Program-made: the position numbers and the translations under genes
Notes under the pieces: model-generated
What the model was told of the DNA's origin: nothing
Seen by the model: only the letters and a program-made list of their open reading frames with translations
Database searches by the model: none
Shown: piece by piece, positions 5,616 through 7,712 of the stretch
Numbering within the stretch: the stretch's first letter is position 1
How the letters are laid out: every line of letters starts with the position of its first letter
Origin: Candidatus Woesearchaeota archaeon
GTDB lineage: Archaea; Nanobdellota; Nanobdellia; Woesearchaeales; UBA12501
DNA length: 7,712 bases
NCBI GenBank assembly: GCA_014729495.1
Contig: WJJV01000019.1
Span: forward strand, 1-7,712
Direction of reading: 5' to 3'

Positions 5616-6096
5616 GCAAGCAAACAATGATTATGAGACACCTCAGATGAGACATTCAAGGATTAGGACAGGGATGGTGAATGCCCTGAAGGATGAGAAC
5701 ATAAGTCCTGAGGCAAAGCAGATGATACTGAATGACCAGCTCAGCCAGGTAATGGATGTCATTGAAGCTTATAATGGCAACAGCAAAGAAGCTGTGAAGG
5801 GAATCGCAAGAGGTGCTGAAGCAGCAGCCTACAGGCTCAGCCAGGGGATGTGCCTTGACCTTGGCAATGGCCATAGCTTTCCTATGGCTTATTCAATGAC
5901 TGAGATGAATCTCTGCGCAGAAGCAGGAGTAAGGAATCCCGGAGGTCTTGAAGTGATAACAGACCACATGAAAGAGGGCATGGTCAAGAACGGCATGGTT
6001 GACAGGATAGCTCTGGAAGCAGGGCTGGTGTATGAGGATACCCTTCCTTCAGCAGACAGCATGATACATGGATATAATGATGAATTTGAGATGTAG
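5614..6096 (+). CDS. Unknown 160-residue protein, first gene of the aromatic operon
   Basis: Starts at the ATG 5614 with GGAGGG 6 nt upstream. I do not recognise the family. It is mostly polar and probably helical in its first half (KDENISPEAKQMIL..., QVMDVIEAYNGNSKEAVKGIARGAEAAAYRL), with a central segment MCLDLGNGHSFPMAYSMTEMNLCAEAG (about 79-105) containing both of its cysteines, one His and a Gly-rich turn. It is methionine-rich, has no signal peptide and no membrane segment, so it should be cytoplasmic. The C-terminal half (NPGGLEVITDHMKEG...) looks like a continuing folded domain and ends with an acidic tail. It lies between the aromatic leader and DAHP synthase on the same strand with short gaps, so it is probably controlled by the leader and may serve aromatic metabolism. 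It does not resemble chorismate mutase. Confidence 0.85.
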   Translation: MQANNDYETPQMRHSRIRTGMVNALKDENISPEAKQMILNDQLSQVMDVIEAYNGNSKEAVKGIARGAEAAAYRLSQGMCLDLGNGHSFPMAYSMTEMNLCAEAGVRNPGGLEVITDHMKEGMVKNGMVDRIALEAGLVYEDTLPSADSMIHGYNDEFEM

Positions 6097-6101
6097 GAGG
6101 A
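6096..6101 (+). promoter_or_regulatory. Ribosome binding site GGAGGA before the 35-residue ORF
   Basis: Overlaps the last base of the upstream stop codon and lies 6 nt before the ATG at 6108. The placement is typical of coupled translation within an operon and supports the small ORF as translated. Confidence 0.6.
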
Positions 6102-6107
6102 GAAAAA

Positions 6108-6215
6108 ATGGAAAACAGAAAGACAGGAAAAAAAGAACTAACAGCAAGACAGACCATGGCTCCGAGAGCAGATAATTCACACTATTTTGATTCTCATCTT
6201 TTTGGGTGGCAATAG
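6108..6215 (+). CDS. Small ORF of 35 residues before DAHP synthase
   Basis: ATG at 6108 follows the previous stop by 11 nt, with GGAGGA well placed. The peptide is basic at first (MENRKTGKKEL) and ends HYFDSHLFGWQ, with four aromatic residues in the last eleven. It has no recognisable domain, signal or membrane segment. It ends 40 nt before the DAHP synthase start. It could be a real mini-protein, a coupling ORF that carries ribosomes toward the DAHP synthase site, or a second weaker sensor of aromatic supply. The last idea is much less supported than for the 5393 leader because the aromatic codons are not consecutive. Confidence 0.55.
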   Translation: MENRKTGKKELTARQTMAPRADNSHYFDSHLFGWQ

Positions 6216-6241
6216 AAGATCAGGATATAAAGACAATAATC

Positions 6242-6248
6242 AGGAGGT
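6242..6248 (+). promoter_or_regulatory. Ribosome binding site AGGAGGT deciding the DAHP synthase start
   Basis: Seven nt before the ATG at 6256. This favours 6256 over the in-frame ATG at 6187, which lies inside the 35-residue ORF, has no ribosome binding site and would add 23 residues unlike the family's N-terminus. Confidence 0.8.
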
Positions 6249-6255
6249 ATCAAAA

Positions 6256-7314
6256 ATGTTCACTATGGAATCAAATGCAGGCAAAGAAGAGATCGCTGGC
6301 TTATGCAATGCAATAAAGCAAATGGGTCTTCAGGCAAGAAGAGTCAATGGGGAGCACTACATAACAATCCATCCAATAGGGGATGAAGAAGGCGTAAATC
6401 TTGAGAATCTTGCAAGCATGCCAGGAGTAAAGAGCTTCAAGGCTGTGCAGGGAAGGTACAAGATAATAGCAAGAGAGAACCATGAGGAGTATGCTGGAAA
6501 TCAGAACGTCATGCCTATAACTATAGGATCAGAGAATCCAGTCACTCTGGGCAACGGAGAGCTTATCATAATAGCAGGGCCTTGCGCAGTCCAGACATAT
6601 GACCAGACCTATGAGGTTGCAATGGCAGCAAAAGAAGCAGGAGCCCAGATTCTTAGAGGCGGAACCTTAAAACCAAGAAGCTCTGCCCACTCCAATATGG
6701 GAGCTCTGGAAGAGAGGACTGAGATACTGATTCAGGTAGGCAAGGATGTAGGCATGCCTGTGATGACAGAGGTTCTGGACCAGGATCATGTAAGCTACCT
6801 CAATGATAAGGTTGATGCGATGTGGACTGGTGCTCGAAGAGCTGTAAGCGACCCATTATACAGGCATGTGGGCTCAAAAAGTAAAGTGCCGGTCTTAATA
6901 AAAAACAATATCTACTTCACTAATGTAGGTGACTGGCTTGCATCAGCAGAATATGTGGCTAAAGAAGGCAACACTGACATTGCATTGATATACAGGGGAG
7001 AGTTGGGAGAGGCTTCAAGCAATAGGGATGGAAAATTCAATTCAAAAGCTATATTGTTTGCGAACAAGGAATCTGTCTGCCCTATAATTGTTGATCCAAG
7101 CCATTCTGCAGGGAGGACATGGATGGTTGAGTCTTTGATATACTCTTCTGTTGCTCTTCCTGGAGTCAAAGGCCTGATGATTGAAGTGATTCCAGAAGGA
7201 GCAGAGCCAGGAGACATTGAGACAGATTATCAGCAGGCATTAAGGCCCTCTGAATTCGGCCCAATAGTCCAGAGAGCAAAGGAGATGTATGCTGTAGTGC
7301 ATGCTGAGAAATAG
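6256..7314 (+). CDS. aroF: 3-deoxy-7-phosphoheptulonate (DAHP) synthase, type I-beta with N-terminal regulatory domain
   Basis: A 352-residue cytoplasmic enzyme condensing phosphoenolpyruvate and erythrose 4-phosphate, the first step of the shikimate pathway to Phe, Tyr and Trp. Residues about 1-75 resemble the ferredoxin-like domain of Thermotoga maritima DAHP synthase, which mediates feedback inhibition by Tyr/Phe. The TIM barrel follows: IIAGPC (105-110) with metal-ligand C110, LRGGTLKPRSS (133-143) with K139/R141, MTEVLDQD (170-177), GAR (192-194), VLIK (213-216), VDPSHS (279-284) with H283, IEV with E310, and D324 in TDYQQ, aligned to the last metal ligand. KPRSS favours DAHP synthase over the related KDO8P synthase. 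The loop after GAR reads RAVSDPLYRHVG where the family usually has NMQNF, a divergence close to the active site. It is the last gene of its operon, followed by T-runs. Confidence 0.9.
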   Translation: MFTMESNAGKEEIAGLCNAIKQMGLQARRVNGEHYITIHPIGDEEGVNLENLASMPGVKSFKAVQGRYKIIARENHEEYAGNQNVMPITIGSENPVTLGNGELIIIAGPCAVQTYDQTYEVAMAAKEAGAQILRGGTLKPRSSAHSNMGALEERTEILIQVGKDVGMPVMTEVLDQDHVSYLNDKVDAMWTGARRAVSDPLYRHVGSKSKVPVLIKNNIYFTNVGDWLASAEYVAKEGNTDIALIYRGELGEASSNRDGKFNSKAILFANKESVCPIIVDPSHSAGRTWMVESLIYSSVALPGVKGLMIEVIPEGAEPGDIETDYQQALRPSEFGPIVQRAKEMYAVVHAEK

Positions 7315-7318
7315 CTAA

Positions 7319-7346
7319 TTTTTTCTTTTTTTTAAAATTCTTTTTT
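7319..7346 (+). terminator. T-rich terminator of the aromatic operon
   Basis: T-runs of 6, 8 and 6 begin 4 nt after the DAHP synthase stop, interrupted by single or few other bases. This is a strong archaeal intrinsic terminator for plus-strand transcription. It touches the stop codon of the convergent nth gene, for whose strand it is A-rich and not a terminator. Confidence 0.8.
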
Positions 7347-7712
7347 CATCTTGACCTATCAACACCAACCCTCCTGCAGTACTTTCTGATAGCGCACCTG
7401 CTGCACCATGGGGAGATAGGGACACAGATGTTCTGGCCCCAGGCAACAAGGAGGTCATTGTAGATTATCCAGTACTTCTTTGGAAGCTTCTTTCTGAGGG
7501 TAAACTCTGTCTGTTCAGGAGCCTTTGTATTCACATAGCCGAGCCTGTTTGATATCCTGTGGACATGGGTATCAACGCATATTGCCGGCTTTCCATAGCC
7601 AAGTGCAACAACAAGGTTTGCTGTCTTCCTTCCAACACCTTTCAGCTTCAACAATTCATCAATCTCATCAGGCACCTTTCCATTGTAATTCTCAACAAGC
7701 ACCTTTCCAATC
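7346..7712 (-). CDS. nth: Endonuclease III, C-terminal part (N-terminus outside window)
   Basis: The frame is open to the window edge: 121 residues plus stop are visible, beginning IGKVLVENYNGKVP, so the GTG near 7702 is internal and not the start. This is a base-excision-repair DNA glycosylase with AP-lyase activity on oxidised pyrimidines. Visible family signatures: the helix-hairpin-helix LKLKGVGRKTANLVV with the catalytic lysine in GRKT, the catalytic aspartate in VDTHVHR, and the [4Fe-4S] loop C-x6-C-x2-C-x5-C near the C-terminus (CVPISPWCSRCAIRKYC). The visible part covers roughly the second half of a normal protein of about 210 residues. It is convergent with the aromatic operon and nothing suggests a functional link. 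Its promoter is off the window. Confidence 0.95.
   Translation of the reverse strand, partial: IGKVLVENYNGKVPDEIDELLKLKGVGRKTANLVVALGYGKPAICVDTHVHRISNRLGYVNTKAPEQTEFTLRKKLPKKYWIIYNDLLVAWGQNICVPISPWCSRCAIRKYCRRVGVDRSR

Noticed and set aside
6224..6233. GATATAAAGA as an internal promoter for DAHP synthase
   Set aside because: It is spaced for a leaderless start at 6256, which contradicts the strong ribosome binding site at 6242-6248; probably chance in AT-rich sequence.
6187..6255. N-terminal extension of DAHP synthase from the in-frame ATG at 6187
   Set aside because: No ribosome binding site, overlaps the 35-residue ORF, and the added residues do not match the family; AGGAGGT is placed ideally for 6256.
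7700..7702. GTG as the start of endonuclease III
   Set aside because: The frame stays open to the window edge with family-typical residues (IGK) before it, so the gene is truncated by the window, not started here.
1..7712. CRISPR arrays, insertion sequences, tRNA or rRNA genes, attachment sites
   Set aside because: No regularly spaced direct repeats, no transposase, no terminal inverted repeats and no tRNA-like cloverleaf were seen on either strand.

Overview
The window looks like chromosome from an archaeon, most likely of the DPANN group. Evidence is a fused PriS-PriL-type primase of the kind described in Nanoarchaeum and other DPANN archaea, a Hef helicase-nuclease, a small stand-alone TOPRIM protein, TATA boxes of the TTTAWATA type placed about 27 nt before start codons (leaderless transcripts), and bare T-runs at gene ends. 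I cannot place it more precisely.

Layout, left to right. 1-821 (-): 5' part of a secreted or membrane-anchored cysteine-rich protein that runs off the window. 926-2323 (-): fused DNA primase. 2439-2807 (+): divergent TOPRIM protein with a leaderless promoter. 2869-3024 (+): a 51-residue protein made almost half of glutamate, followed by a T-rich terminator. 3074-5293 (-): Hef, also apparently leaderless. 5294-5613: divergent promoter region and a long leader. 5614-7314 (+): likely operon of an unknown 160-residue protein, a 35-residue small ORF and a type I-beta DAHP synthase, ending in strong T-runs. 7346-7712 (-): C-terminal part of endonuclease III.

The most interesting part is the leader at 5361-5616. 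A strong TATA box at 5361-5370 would start a leaderless transcript at an ATG (5393) that opens a 25-codon ORF ending Gly-Phe-Tyr-Tyr-Tyr-Phe-Phe-Trp-stop: seven consecutive aromatic codons covering all three aromatic amino acids. The operon encodes DAHP synthase, the first enzyme of the pathway that makes those amino acids. Downstream RNA can form either a long hairpin (about 5480-5535) or an 11-bp helix (5529-5539 with 5605-5615) that buries the ribosome binding site and start codon of the first structural gene; the two share bases 5529-5535. Segments inside and beside the aromatic codons can pair with the 5' arm of the hairpin. This is the logic of bacterial amino-acid attenuation, but with a ribosome-site sequestrator in place of a terminator, in an archaeon. 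The sequence elements are seen directly; the mechanism is inference.

The left half holds DNA replication and repair functions (primase, TOPRIM, Hef, with Nth at the far right), interrupted by the aromatic operon.
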